Positions 10,801 to 19,530 of a DNA stretch of 64,000 nucleotides are shown piece after piece. Each line of letters begins with the position of its first letter. Position 1 is the first letter of the stretch. The notes under the pieces are model-generated. The model did not search any database and was not told where the DNA came from. It worked only from the letters and a program-made list of their open reading frames with translations. The translations under genes and the position numbers were made by a program. Origin of the DNA: Candidatus Aminicenantota bacterium (GTDB lineage: Bacteria; Acidobacteriota; Aminicenantia; Aminicenantales; Aminicenantaceae); contig WVXO01000031.1 of the NCBI GenBank assembly GCA_011773465.1, positions 123,392-187,391 of the forward strand, given 5' to 3'.

Positions 10801-10913
10801 CTTTGGCCAGGGCCGTAATCGGAGGATTAATAAGCTCGACACTAATTACTCTAGTAATCGTGCCCGTTGTTTATTCTATCTTTGAAACAAAGCTGAGGAA
10901 AAAGAAAGCCTGA
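7827..10913 (+). CDS. RND multidrug/hydrophobe efflux permease (AcrB/HAE1 family)
   Basis: A 1028-residue inner-membrane proton-driven pump. The first helix (HPIFTVMIVLIVIILGAVSL), the PDITYPTLSI motif and two large periplasmic loops are typical. TM4 carries LGIGMLVDNAIVVLENTYR, with the proton-relay aspartate. The second half repeats the plan (LGGIVVNNAILLVDHTNLLR), as expected for a 12-helix duplicated RND protein. It forms a tripartite pump with the overlapping adaptor gene; no dedicated outer-membrane channel is adjacent. Substrate is not predictable from sequence alone. Confidence 0.92.
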   Translation: MKLTEFSVKHPIFTVMIVLIVIILGAVSLSRLPVDLLPDITYPTLSIQTSYENASPEEIEEMISRPIEAVLSAVPGVESVFSTSSEGSSSVRVTFGWGTDLDAAANDIRDRLDRVIPRLPEEATRPSLRKFDPANFPILILGASSDLDPLQMRRILDDQIKYRIERVPGVASVDIWGGLQREIHVNLHPDKIKAIGLPLDYILAKIRSENVDVPAGTIERGNLEVLIRIPGIFTNLEELRNTVVAVRDNVPIQLKEIASVEDSWQRVRRVVRINGQPGIRLSINKQSGKNTVDIAKKVFRELDRIKLDIPQIQLNPMIDTSKYIQDSIRSVGSAALYGGILAVLVLFLFLRNVRSITIIATAIPISIIATFALIYFGGFTLNIMTLGGLALGIGMLVDNAIVVLENTYRLQESGDSPLKAAINGSAEVTSAIIASTLTTMAVFLPMVFLRGMAGVMFKQLAYVVSFALLCSLVVALTLVPMLSNKILRMIEIQTSTGKTLKHKIFITGKQFFTRMENSYKNLLHYALSHRGLVLGIAALLLIGSLALIRLVGTEFMPAADEGEVRVSAEMDVGTRVGVVDEKFKIITSVVKEEVPEIKSMVESLGGSGWRGGAHRGSIRISLKPESERSRSSEEIAATLRRKLLNIPGVVIRTRAGQGLFLLRRMGTSDAERIQVEIRGYDLEISNLLAEQVKTALENIEGVTDARLSRETGTPEELIIIDRQKAADMKVTVSQIARTLQTILTGTHASDYREGGREYWIRVKVKDSEHLAMEDILDLTLTNADGQPVVLRNVVDVRPREGPLRIQRKDQERIITVYADISGRDMGSVLADARQSLRSIPVPRDFSIIFAGDYEEQKEAFRELLLSLTLALLLVYMIMASLYESIVDPFVVMFSVPLAAIGVILMLFFTKTTFNVQSYIGCIMLGGIVVNNAILLVDHTNLLRRRDGMPMKEAIEEAGRRRLRPILMTAMTTIMALFPLALGLSAGGAAQAPLARAVIGGLISSTLITLVIVPVVYSIFETKLRKKKA

Positions 10914-11017
10914 AAAGCAAGACCCAAGATCTTAGAACGTAGTTTTGATTTGCCTAATAAAAATAGATGACTTTTAAATTAAGACACAATACTATATACT
11001 TCGTACTTCGTTCAAGA

Positions 11018-13219
11018 ATGAAAACTCGAACAAGATTTTCTCTGCCTATTATAATTATTCTCAACACCTTATATATTTTTGCTCCTTTTTCCTTTTCCCA
11101 AGAAGACCAAAATAATTACAAAATAAACGTTCCAAAATTTCATTCTCCACCAAAGATTGACGGAAAGCTTGAAAATCCCGTCTGGGAAAAAGGGGCGATC
11201 ATCGACACCTTCACTCAATTCGAACCGCAAGAAGGGGCCAGGCCCTCTGAAAATACTGTGGCTTACATGGGATATGATAAAAAAAATCTTTACATTGCGG
11301 TCCGCTGCTTTGATTCCAATCCAGAAGCCATCAGAGCCTGTCTAACGAAAAGAGACAAAGTGGAAGGAGACGACGAAGTTACGATTTACCTCGACACGTT
11401 CAACGATAAAAAAAGAGCTTTTGTCTTCCAGATTAATCCCTGCGGGATACAAAACGATGGAATTTATACGGAAACACGGAGAAGAGGCCGCGGGAGAGGA
11501 TTTTTCGGGTTCGATAGAAACTGGGATACTTTTTTTCTCTCCGACGCCCATATAGACAACTCTGGCTACACCATTGAAATGGCCATTCCTTTTAAAAGCT
11601 TAAGATTCCCCAACGCCCAACCTCAGACTTGGGGTCTTCAGATAATGAGAACTATAAAAAGAAAAAATGAGGAAATTTATTGGCGACCGCGATCTCGCGA
11701 TATAAACGGCTTCCTGGTTCAATCCGGAACTATGGAGATAGACGGGGCTATTGACAAGGGAAAGAATATTGAAATTATGCCCGTTTTGACAGGTTTGAAA
11801 CAGTCCGATAAAAAATTTGAACCTGAAGCGGGTTTAAACGTCAAATATGGTATTAGTTCTGATTTGATAGCAGACATCACTTATAATCCTGATTTCAGCC
11901 AAGTCGAAGCTGATATGCCCCAGGTCGAAGTCAATCAACGCTATGTTGTTTATTATCCGGAAAAGAGGCCTTTCTTCTTGGAAGGAAAGGATTTCTATGA
12001 CACACCACTCGAATTGGTCTACACGCGAAAAATTGTTGCCCCTCAATTGGGAGTTAAGCTTACAGGTAAAACCGGCAAAACTACCTTGGCCTTTTTAAGC
12101 GCCTTTGATACAAATCCCCCTGATATCAAGATTGGAGAGGAGGAAGATGAGGAGGAGGAAGATGAAGAAGAGTATAATTCCTATAAAGCCCTGATAAATA
12201 TCTTCCGCATTAAAAGAGACCTTTATTCAGAATCTCACATCGGATTTATCATGACTGATAAAGAAATGGGGCTCTCAGGGGAATCCCTTACGGACAACTA
12301 CAACAGGGTTTTAGGAGTGGACGGGCATTTCAAATTCCAAAATTATTACAGATTCTCCTTTCAATTCTTAAGCTCCTTAAGTAAAGCAGAGAATGAAAAA
12401 ACTGACTTTGTCCCGGCCATGAACTTTAGCTTTAGCAGAGTGGCCCGTCATTTAACGTTCTCAACCAGCTGGACAAGCATCCATCCTGATTTTGAAGCAT
12501 CATCAGGCTTCTTCCGCCGTAAAAATATTCATTCTCTAAACACACGTGTAAGCTATGCGTTCCTTCCCCAAAATGATTTAATCATATCTATCCGTCCCTC
12601 TTTCGAATATCGAAGAATTTATGACTTTGACAACACTCTCACTGATGAAGAATTCCAATTCACTGGTTTTATAAACGGCTGGAGGCAATCTCATCTTTGG
12701 GCCACCGCTTCTTCGGAACTGGAGAGGTACGAAGGAATAAACTTTCGCAAAAAAAACTTTCGAGCCAATTTTAGCTCGGAGCCGTTTTCCTGGCTGAGCG
12801 GCCGTCTCTCCTATTCTTTTGGAGATGCAATTAGATATGAAGATAATCCTTACTTAGGCTATAAAACCTCCCTTGGAATAACACTCACCTTGAAACCTTT
12901 AACCAACCTTCGCCTATTTTATGATTTGAAGAGTGTTGATTTCTACAGAGTAAAAGGCGGAGAGAAAGATTATGAGATCAACATCATCAGCCAGCGTATC
13001 AATTATCAGATTTCCCGTCCATTATCCTTGCGGCTTATCACAGACTACAACGACTACGACGGGGAACTCTACAACAGCATCCTTCTGAGTTATGAGCTAA
13101 GGCCCGGTACAGTCTTTTATTTCGGGATAGATGACAACCAAGAAAGAGGCGAATCAGGAATTTTCAGAAGAGAGGGCCGCTATTATTTCATCAAATTTTC
13201 ATACTGGTGGAGAATCTAG
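11018..13219 (+). CDS. DUF5916-like protein: CBM9-type domain plus outer-membrane barrel-like region
   Basis: About 733 residues from the ATG at 11018. An in-frame ATG at 10967 would add 17 residues ahead of the signal peptide (FSLPIIIILNTLYIFAPFSF), so the internal start is preferred. The next 200 residues (KIDGKLENPVWEKGAIIDTF, then VTIYLDTFNDKKRAFVFQIN) match the carbohydrate-binding family 9-like fold. The rest follows the DUF5916 pattern (YNPDFSQVEADMPQVEVNQR, YYPEKRPFFLEG) and continues as alternating aromatic strands ending in KFSYWWRI, which suggests a surface barrel. An acidic run (GEEEDEEEEDEEEY) near 12135-12176 would lie in a loop. Function is unknown; some relatives sit beside transporters or hydrolases. 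Confidence 0.75.
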   Translation: MKTRTRFSLPIIIILNTLYIFAPFSFSQEDQNNYKINVPKFHSPPKIDGKLENPVWEKGAIIDTFTQFEPQEGARPSENTVAYMGYDKKNLYIAVRCFDSNPEAIRACLTKRDKVEGDDEVTIYLDTFNDKKRAFVFQINPCGIQNDGIYTETRRRGRGRGFFGFDRNWDTFFLSDAHIDNSGYTIEMAIPFKSLRFPNAQPQTWGLQIMRTIKRKNEEIYWRPRSRDINGFLVQSGTMEIDGAIDKGKNIEIMPVLTGLKQSDKKFEPEAGLNVKYGISSDLIADITYNPDFSQVEADMPQVEVNQRYVVYYPEKRPFFLEGKDFYDTPLELVYTRKIVAPQLGVKLTGKTGKTTLAFLSAFDTNPPDIKIGEEEDEEEEDEEEYNSYKALINIFRIKRDLYSESHIGFIMTDKEMGLSGESLTDNYNRVLGVDGHFKFQNYYRFSFQFLSSLSKAENEKTDFVPAMNFSFSRVARHLTFSTSWTSIHPDFEASSGFFRRKNIHSLNTRVSYAFLPQNDLIISIRPSFEYRRIYDFDNTLTDEEFQFTGFINGWRQSHLWATASSELERYEGINFRKKNFRANFSSEPFSWLSGRLSYSFGDAIRYEDNPYLGYKTSLGITLTLKPLTNLRLFYDLKSVDFYRVKGGEKDYEINIISQRINYQISRPLSLRLITDYNDYDGELYNSILLSYELRPGTVFYFGIDDNQERGESGIFRREGRYYFIKFSYWWRI

Positions 13220-13328
13220 AACAGGAAAAAATTCCTCTTTGCATTAACCCCCCATTTCTATAGAATATATAGATAAGCTTGATCAATGCTAAGGCGGCTT
13301 TAGATTGAGCTAGATGAGAAAAGATAAA

Positions 13329-14582
13329 ATGAAAAAATATATTATTCTCCTTTCGTTACTCGTTTTCTTTTCTTGCGGAAGCAAAGAAAAGAATATTTCA
13401 TCCCGCTCTCACGAGCATGAAGCTCAGGCGCCTGAAGTTATCGAACAGGAAGCAGATGAAAGCGAAGACCACGCTGAACTGCATCTGGCTGCGAAAAAGC
13501 AGAAAGATTGGGGAATCGTAGTCGGCACAGCCACTAAACAGGATATTGCCTCAAAAATTACTATCCCGGGTGTCATTGCGCTCAATCAAAATAAAACTGC
13601 TCACATCTCTTCCTTTGTTAAGGGAAAGGTTGTCTCCCTCTCCACAGATTTAGGAGATAGAGTAAATAAGAAACAGGTTCTGGTTACGATTAATTCTCCA
13701 GATTTCACCCATGCCCAAGCAAACTTTCTTCAAGCACGAGCAAAATTAAACCTAAGCCGCCAAGAAGTCGAAAGAGCTAGGCTGCTCCTTCAAGAAAAGG
13801 CTATTGAACAAAAAGAGTACTTGAGACGTGAAGCAGAGCATGCGGAGCTTTCCACCGAATATGGAGCTGCAGAGTCTGTCCTGCATTCTTACGGAATAGA
13901 ACACGAACAAATCCAAGATCTCATTAAGAAGTGTGACTCTTTGGTAGAAAAAGGAGAATTATGCGGGCTCGCAGATCCAAATCTATGCATCCTCTCTCCT
14001 ATGGAAGGGACCGTTATCTTTAGGGATGTCACTGTTGGGGAGCACGTGGAACCGCAAAAGATACTCTTTACTGTCTCAAACCTCAATACTCTGTGGGCTC
14101 ATTTAGATGCCTACGAGAAAGATTTGCCGTATATAAGCAAAAAAAGCAAAGTCACCATCAAATCCCCTCTTTATCCTGAAAAAGAATTCAAAGGAAAAAT
14201 CGCTTATATAAGCGATATAATAGATGAAAAACTCCGAACCATAAAAATTAGAGTCGAGGTCAAGAATGACGAGGCTCTGCTCAAACCTAACATGTACATC
14301 CAGGGGATTATAGAAAATAGGCAAGCAGAGAAAAAAATACTGGTCATACCAGAAGAGGCTATTCAAAATATGAACGGAGAAAAAATTGTTTTTGTCCTTG
14401 AAGAAAAACTCGAAGAGGAAGATGTTTTTGCTGCCATCCGTGTGGAATTAGGTGAGAGAATTGGAAACAAAAGGATAATAGCCAAAGGCTTAGAAGAAGG
14501 AGAAAAAATAGTCATAAAGGGAGCATTTAATTTAAAAACTGAGCTCACCAAGCAATCCTTCGGGCGTGCTCATGCTCATTAG
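13329..14582 (+). CDS. CzcB/CusB-type heavy-metal efflux adaptor, probable lipoprotein
   Basis: About 417 residues. The start at 13329 puts MKKYIILLSLLVFFSC at the N-terminus, a lipoprotein signal with Cys near residue 16; the upstream ATG at 13314 adds five residues. A His/Glu-rich segment (SRSHEHEAQ, then SEDHAELHL) follows, as in metal-linked adaptors, and the protein ends in GRAHAH. The hairpin (FTHAQANFLQARAKLNLSRQ) and lipoyl regions are typical. The next gene is a CzcA/CusA-type RND pump. The His-rich ends suggest divalent or monovalent metal handling, but the metal cannot be assigned. Confidence 0.82.
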   Translation: MKKYIILLSLLVFFSCGSKEKNISSRSHEHEAQAPEVIEQEADESEDHAELHLAAKKQKDWGIVVGTATKQDIASKITIPGVIALNQNKTAHISSFVKGKVVSLSTDLGDRVNKKQVLVTINSPDFTHAQANFLQARAKLNLSRQEVERARLLLQEKAIEQKEYLRREAEHAELSTEYGAAESVLHSYGIEHEQIQDLIKKCDSLVEKGELCGLADPNLCILSPMEGTVIFRDVTVGEHVEPQKILFTVSNLNTLWAHLDAYEKDLPYISKKSKVTIKSPLYPEKEFKGKIAYISDIIDEKLRTIKIRVEVKNDEALLKPNMYIQGIIENRQAEKKILVIPEEAIQNMNGEKIVFVLEEKLEEEDVFAAIRVELGERIGNKRIIAKGLEEGEKIVIKGAFNLKTELTKQSFGRAHAH

Positions 14583-14623
14583 TTTAAAAATTAGGATTTT
14601 TAAAGAATAATCGGGAACGATGG

Positions 14624-17600
14624 ATGATTCCCAGAATTATAAGCTTCTCTCTAAAACAAAGGCTTTTCATAGTCTTAGCCACTGCAATAATAGCCTGTTT
14701 AGGCTTTCTCGCTTTTCAAAGACTGTCCATAGACGTCTTTCCTGATCCTTCCCCTCCTCTCGTCCAGATCTACACAGAAGCCGAAGGCATGGCTCCTGAA
14801 GAGGTTGAAAGACTCATATCTTACCCCATCGAATCTTCCATGTTTGGCTTGCCTCAGGTCAAAAATATCCGCTCTTTTTCCACCTTTGCCCTGTCCATTG
14901 TCAGTGTTTACTTTGAAGATAAAACAGATATCTACTGGGCCAGACAGCTTGTCTCTCAGCGCCTTCTTGAGGCCAGTGAAAATATTCCTGCTCAAGCGCA
15001 TAATCCTGTCTTAGGACCGATCGCGACCGGTCTGGGCCTGGTTTATCTTTATTATCTTGAAGGAGAGGGCTATTCACCACTCGAGCTCAGGACTGTCCAG
15101 GACTGGCTCGTAAAATATGAGCTGAAGTCTGTGCCCGAAGTATCCCAGGTCTTAAGTATCGGAGGAGATATTAAGCAATTCCAAATTCTTGTCAGTCCCC
15201 ATTCTCTTCTCAAGTATAACCTTACAATCTCTGATCTCGCAGAAAAAATCAGGAAAAACAACCAAAATATAGGGGCAAGCTTCATCACCAAAGGAAAAGA
15301 AGAATACATAGTCAGAAGCACTGGGCTCGTCCAAACTCTCGAAGACCTTAAAAATATTGTCGTCGCTAACTATCAAGGGACTCCTATCTCTTTAAAGGAT
15401 GTCGCTTCAGTCCAAATACTTCCAGCCATAAAAAGAGGAGCAGCGCTAGTCAACGGGGAGGGAGAAAAAGTTGTCGGCATGATCTTGAAACTCTTTGGTT
15501 CCAACACGGCTAAGGTCATCAAAGACATAGAGGAAAGAATCGCTGAGATAAACAAATCCCTTCCCGCTGGCATAAAAATTGTACCCTTTTACAACCAGGC
15601 CTCTTTAGTCAAGAAATGTTTTTCAACGGTTTCCACAAACTTGATTCTCGGAATTGTTCTTGTCATTCTCGTTCTCTTTCTCTTTATGGGAGATTTTCCT
15701 TCAGCCCTGATAGCGGTTTTTTGTCTGCCCTTCTCTATTCTTTTTACCTTCATCATGATGCAAAGAATAAACCTGGCAGCGGATTTGATGTCCTTTGGAG
15801 GGCTGGCTATAAGCATAGGTCTTATCGCGGATGCAGCCATTATTTTTGTCGAAAACACCCACCGGAATCTCCAAGTCTCCCCAGAAAAAAAGATGCAGAC
15901 TATTGTTCGAGCTGGAGAGGAAGTGGGCCGGCCTCTCTTTTTTGCTATTGTGATAATCATCCTTGTCTTCCTCCCTATCCTTACCCTTACAGGGGTAGAA
16001 GGCATCATGTTTCGACCCATGGGCTTTTCTATATCCTTTGCCTTGGCCGGATCTCTGATCTTTGCCCTAGTTTCTGCCCCTGCCCTTTCTTATTATTTTT
16101 TAAGGCGAAAGAAAAATGTCTCAAGAGAACCATTCCTGATAAGAAACATAAAAAAAGCCTATCTTCCCTTTTTTTCACTGTGTCAGAAACACCGAAAAAG
16201 GGTTTTCTTTATCACCTTTATTATTTTTATAGCAGGCATTGCCTTAATACCTTTTTTGGGAAGAGAATACATCCCGGCTTTAGAGGAGGGGACGATTCAC
16301 CTTCGAGCCACTCTTGATCCAAACATCAGCCTTCAAGAAACCATTTCCATAGCGACCTCTATAGAAAGAGCATTAAAAGATGTTCCTGAAGTGTCCGGCA
16401 TTCTAAGCCGGATAGGGAGAGGGGAAATAGGGAGCCACGCCCATTTTGTGAATGATGCTGAAATTCTCATCCAGCTCAAACCCATCCAAAAATGGAAATA
16501 TTTTAAGGCGAAAAATGAACTTCTCGAAGAGATCGAACACCGTCTTGAAAAACTGCCTGGAGTAAACCTCAACATTACTCAACCTATTGCCCATAACCTG
16601 GATGAACTCATCACAGGAGTAAAGGCTCAATTGGCCATAAAAATCTACGGCGAAGATTTTGATATCCTGAAGGATAAATCCATACAGATTAAGGATGTTG
16701 TCTCATCCATAAAAGGAGCAGCAGATGTCCAAGTCGAACAGTTCACGGGTCAAAATCACATCCAGATTGGTATCCTGAGAGAGCAAATAGCCCGCTACGG
16801 TGTGAATATCAGCGATATTCAGGATACAATTGAAGCCGCTGTGGGAGGGATTACAGTCGGTCAGGTCTACGAGGGTCAGAAAAAATTTGACATCTTTCTC
16901 AGGTTTGAGCCCGAATTCAGAAAAGATATTGAGCAAATCGAAAATCTCTTAATCAGCCTTCCCAGCGGAGGTCAAGTCCCGCTTAAACTTCTGGCCTCGA
17001 TCGAGGAGGCCGTGGGCCCCCGCCTTATAAACAGAGAACATAACAAAAGGTTCATCACCGTCCAATGCAACATCAGGGAAAGGGATATCGGCCGGTTTGT
17101 TAATGAGGCTCAGAGAGAAATTGAAAAAAACATCAAGGTCCCCCCCGAATATGCTGTCAAATGGGGTGGGCAATTCGAACTGCAGCAGCGGGCAAATAGA
17201 AGGTTGGCACTCATAACCCCTATAACTTTGGCCTTAGTTGCGCTCCTTCTTTTCACTATCTTCTATTCTTTTCAGGAAGTTCTTATTATCCTTATCAATA
17301 TTCCTTTAGCTCTCACAGGTGGAATCATTGCTTTAAAAATTTCAGGCCTTTATTTAAGCATTCCTGCTTCCATCGGTTTTATCGCTATTTTAGGAATCTC
17401 ATTAGAAAATGGCCTTGTTCTTATCTCCTATTTCCGCTATAACCTTCTTCAGGGAGCAACAATTAAAGATGCTATCATCAAGGGAGTGAGTTCCAAAATA
17501 AGGCCAGTCTTGATGACGACCTTCACGACTATATTTGGAATCATGCCCCTGCTCTTAGCTAGAGGCCCTGGGGCAGAAATTCAAAGACCGCTGGCTACGG

Positions 17601-17695
17601 TCGTTGTTGGAGGGCTCTTAACTTCAACTTTAGTCACCCTTCTAGTCCTTCCTCTTCTGTATCAAACCCTTAAAAAATCTTCCTCCGCCGTTTAA
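14624..17695 (+). CDS. CzcA/CusA-type heavy-metal RND efflux permease
   Basis: A 1023-residue pump of the HME-RND branch. PRIISFSLKQRLFIVLATAI and the DVFPDPSPPLVQIYTEAEGM motif open the protein. TM4 has SIGLIADAAIIFVENTHRN, with the conserved acidic residue, and the second half repeats the plan (LGISLENGLVLISYFRYNLL). It follows the adaptor by 41 nt. No CusC-type channel or CusF-type chaperone gene is beside it, so it may borrow the TolC homologue at 4793-6352. Two ATGs are available at 14620 and 14624 in different frames; only 14624 opens this frame. Confidence 0.88.
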   Translation: MIPRIISFSLKQRLFIVLATAIIACLGFLAFQRLSIDVFPDPSPPLVQIYTEAEGMAPEEVERLISYPIESSMFGLPQVKNIRSFSTFALSIVSVYFEDKTDIYWARQLVSQRLLEASENIPAQAHNPVLGPIATGLGLVYLYYLEGEGYSPLELRTVQDWLVKYELKSVPEVSQVLSIGGDIKQFQILVSPHSLLKYNLTISDLAEKIRKNNQNIGASFITKGKEEYIVRSTGLVQTLEDLKNIVVANYQGTPISLKDVASVQILPAIKRGAALVNGEGEKVVGMILKLFGSNTAKVIKDIEERIAEINKSLPAGIKIVPFYNQASLVKKCFSTVSTNLILGIVLVILVLFLFMGDFPSALIAVFCLPFSILFTFIMMQRINLAADLMSFGGLAISIGLIADAAIIFVENTHRNLQVSPEKKMQTIVRAGEEVGRPLFFAIVIIILVFLPILTLTGVEGIMFRPMGFSISFALAGSLIFALVSAPALSYYFLRRKKNVSREPFLIRNIKKAYLPFFSLCQKHRKRVFFITFIIFIAGIALIPFLGREYIPALEEGTIHLRATLDPNISLQETISIATSIERALKDVPEVSGILSRIGRGEIGSHAHFVNDAEILIQLKPIQKWKYFKAKNELLEEIEHRLEKLPGVNLNITQPIAHNLDELITGVKAQLAIKIYGEDFDILKDKSIQIKDVVSSIKGAADVQVEQFTGQNHIQIGILREQIARYGVNISDIQDTIEAAVGGITVGQVYEGQKKFDIFLRFEPEFRKDIEQIENLLISLPSGGQVPLKLLASIEEAVGPRLINREHNKRFITVQCNIRERDIGRFVNEAQREIEKNIKVPPEYAVKWGGQFELQQRANRRLALITPITLALVALLLFTIFYSFQEVLIILINIPLALTGGIIALKISGLYLSIPASIGFIAILGISLENGLVLISYFRYNLLQGATIKDAIIKGVSSKIRPVLMTTFTTIFGIMPLLLARGPGAEIQRPLATVVVGGLLTSTLVTLLVLPLLYQTLKKSSSAV

Positions 17696-17708
17696 CACTT
17701 CCTTCTTA

Positions 17709-18110
17709 GCGGGATCAAGTCTTGCTTTTTGCCTTTATCCATGCGCATGAAAACGCAATTTTATTTGTGGGGTCAGGCCTTGCCATCGGGAAAAGATATT
17801 TTCCTACGTCTTGTCCCTATGGCATTCCGTTGGATAAGGCCTGACCCCGAGGATTGACGGGCGACACAGCTCTTTTTATAAATGGCCAGAGGAACATAGT
17901 AATAATAAAGGGGACAGGTCCTCTTTTCTGTATGAAAGAGGACAGTGACTTATCGTGGACAGAAAATTGAAAAAAAAGGAACCTGTCCTCTTTTTTCCAT
18001 CCCGAAGATAGGAGACAAGGGTGTCGCTTTCTTCCTTGCAATGAAATTTTGATGCGTTTATGTGAGATCTTTAGGACAAGCAAAAAGCAAGACCTGGCCC
18101 CATTTATGAT
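17709..18110. repeat. palindromic intergenic repeat cluster (REP-like)
   Basis: The 536-nt gap between the RND gene and the Hfq-like gene holds no convincing gene but is densely palindromic. GGGGTCAGGCCTT (17769-17781) is mirrored exactly at 17836-17848. CTTGCTTTTTGC near 17721-17732 is mirrored at 18079-18090. GGACAGGT (17912-17919) is mirrored at 17981-17988. The 83 nt at 17766-17848 are a diverged copy, in opposite orientation, of 25174-25256. This looks like a mobile, non-coding REP/BIME-type element; no transposase is present in the window. Confidence 0.7.
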
Positions 18111-18148
18111 CCCATTTAAAAAATATGCTTAGTTCGCTCTCAATATTC

Positions 18149-18177
18149 TTGAAATTTTACGGATTTGATGTTATCAT
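18149..18177 (+). promoter_or_regulatory. sigma-70-type promoter for the Hfq-like gene and pdxA
   Basis: TTGAAA at 18149-18154 and TATCAT at 18172-18177 are separated by exactly 17 nt, five of six matches to each consensus box. The predicted start near 18184 gives a leader of about 48 nt. That leader begins with a small inverted repeat (GACTTAAAAGTC, 18187-18198) and contains GGAGA at 18219-18223, 8 nt before the ATG. Confidence 0.6.
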
Positions 18178-18231
18178 TATTTTAACGACTTAAAAGTCTC
18201 TTAGCCAGCTTAAATCTTGGAGAAGTAAATT

Positions 18232-18546
18232 ATGAACAGAAAGCTTATCAGACCAAACCTATCTGAGATAAAAGAAAAGATGAATCGTGAATCAGCCAAA
18301 AAGAAAGCCCATCCCCCTTACGATACTCACGCCGAAAATTATTACTACCTGAAACAGATGAACAAAAAAACTCCAATGGGAGTTGTTTTTGAAGATGGAG
18401 AAACGGTTGAAGGATACATTGAATGGTATGATAAAAATTGTATAAAGCTCAACAGAGACAGCGCTCCCAATTTATTAATCTATAAAGACAACATAAAGTA
18501 TCTCTATAAGCTGAATGATACTAAAGAAGCTAAAGAAAAATCATAA
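18232..18546 (+). CDS. Hfq-like Sm-fold RNA-binding protein
   Basis: A 104-residue protein. Residues about 40-95 resemble the Hfq Sm fold: KTPMGVVFEDGETVEGYIEW corresponds to Sm1 (beta1-beta3, with the conserved Gly and D/E-G-x-x-x-x-G pattern), and LLIYKDNIKYLY corresponds to Sm2. E. coli Hfq has YKHAI at the second site; here the His is Asp. The first 40 residues are a basic extension not present in classical Hfq (about 70-100 residues). The gene is 3 nt from pdxA, downstream of a good promoter. Hfq acts as a ring that pairs small RNAs with mRNAs; whether this variant does so is inferred. Confidence 0.6.
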   Translation: MNRKLIRPNLSEIKEKMNRESAKKKAHPPYDTHAENYYYLKQMNKKTPMGVVFEDGETVEGYIEWYDKNCIKLNRDSAPNLLIYKDNIKYLYKLNDTKEAKEKS

Positions 18547-18549
18547 AAA

Positions 18550-19530
18550 ATGAATATTCCCAAGATAGGAGTAACTCTTGGGGATCCAGGGGGAATCGGA
18601 CCAGAAATCGTCATAAAGGCCTTATCGTCTAAAACTTCCCTTCCCAAGGTTTCATACGTCCTTTTTGGTTCTTCGCTACTCGTAGAGGAAGAAAAACTCG
18701 CATTGGGTCTCGAACTGGATATTCAACCTTTTGATAAATCAAGAGAGACAATCTATCCTTCTCTATCTCTTTTAGAAGTCAAAAGCCCTCTAAGAACCAT
18801 AAAAAAGGGATCTCCTACCAAGGAAAACGGACAGGCATCTTTTCTCTTCTTCAAAAAGGCTTTCGAAGAAGCAAAAAAGGGAACTATACAAGCCTTGGTC
18901 ACAGCGCCCGTATCAAAACAATCCTGGAAACTAGCAGGACTAAAGTGGCACGGCCATACAGATTTCCTCAGCCAAGCCTATCCTCAGGCGACGATGGCTT
19001 TCTGGTCGGAGAGAATAAAGGTAGTCCTGTTTACTCACCATCTACCCTTGAAGGACGCACTAGAAAAAATAAAAAATGAAGATCTTTATGATTTTTTCCT
19101 CCGGCTTTACCAGCATACAGAAAAGATCCAGCCTGAGACATTCCAGTTCCTGGTTGCAGGGATGAATCCGCATGCAGGAGAGCGGGGACTTTTTGGATCA
19201 GAAGAAGAAGTGGAAATAATGCCTGCTGTAAACCGTGCCAAGAAAGAAGGGATGAGAATCAGCGGCCCTTTTCCACCTGACGTTGTTTTCCGGAAGGCTC
19301 TAAACCATTCAGACAAAATCGTCATTGCCCTCTACCATGATCAGGGGCTCATTCCTTTCAAGCTTGAGGCTTTTGAAAAGGGAGTTAATACCACCTTGGG
19401 TCTTCCGTTTATTCGCACTTCTCCTGACCATGGTACAGCTTTTGATATCGCTAATAAAAGAGTGGCAAATCCCGAAAGTATGGTAGAGGCGATAAAGTTA
19501 GCCTACGAGTTATCGCCGCGCTCTCTTTAG
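18550..19530 (+). CDS. pdxA: 4-hydroxythreonine-4-phosphate dehydrogenase
   Basis: A 326-residue PdxA-family enzyme of the deoxyxylulose-5-phosphate-dependent pathway to pyridoxal phosphate. It oxidises and decarboxylates 4-phosphohydroxy-threonine. The N-terminal VTLGDPGGIGPEI motif and the three metal-binding histidine regions (KWHGHTDFL, NPHAGERGLFG, ALYHDQGLIPFK) are all present, as is TSPDHGTAFDIA near the end. Length is standard. It is probably co-transcribed with the Hfq-like gene. Its last 21 nt overlap the 3' end of smpB on the opposite strand, so the two genes converge. Confidence 0.95.
   Translation: MNIPKIGVTLGDPGGIGPEIVIKALSSKTSLPKVSYVLFGSSLLVEEEKLALGLELDIQPFDKSRETIYPSLSLLEVKSPLRTIKKGSPTKENGQASFLFFKKAFEEAKKGTIQALVTAPVSKQSWKLAGLKWHGHTDFLSQAYPQATMAFWSERIKVVLFTHHLPLKDALEKIKNEDLYDFFLRLYQHTEKIQPETFQFLVAGMNPHAGERGLFGSEEEVEIMPAVNRAKKEGMRISGPFPPDVVFRKALNHSDKIVIALYHDQGLIPFKLEAFEKGVNTTLGLPFIRTSPDHGTAFDIANKRVANPESMVEAIKLAYELSPRSL

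Noticed and set aside
15616-16317. A 233-codon open frame on the + strand inside the CzcA-type gene
   Set aside because: It lies in another frame of a conserved RND permease and has a low-quality composition rich in Ser, His and Cys; it is a shadow frame.
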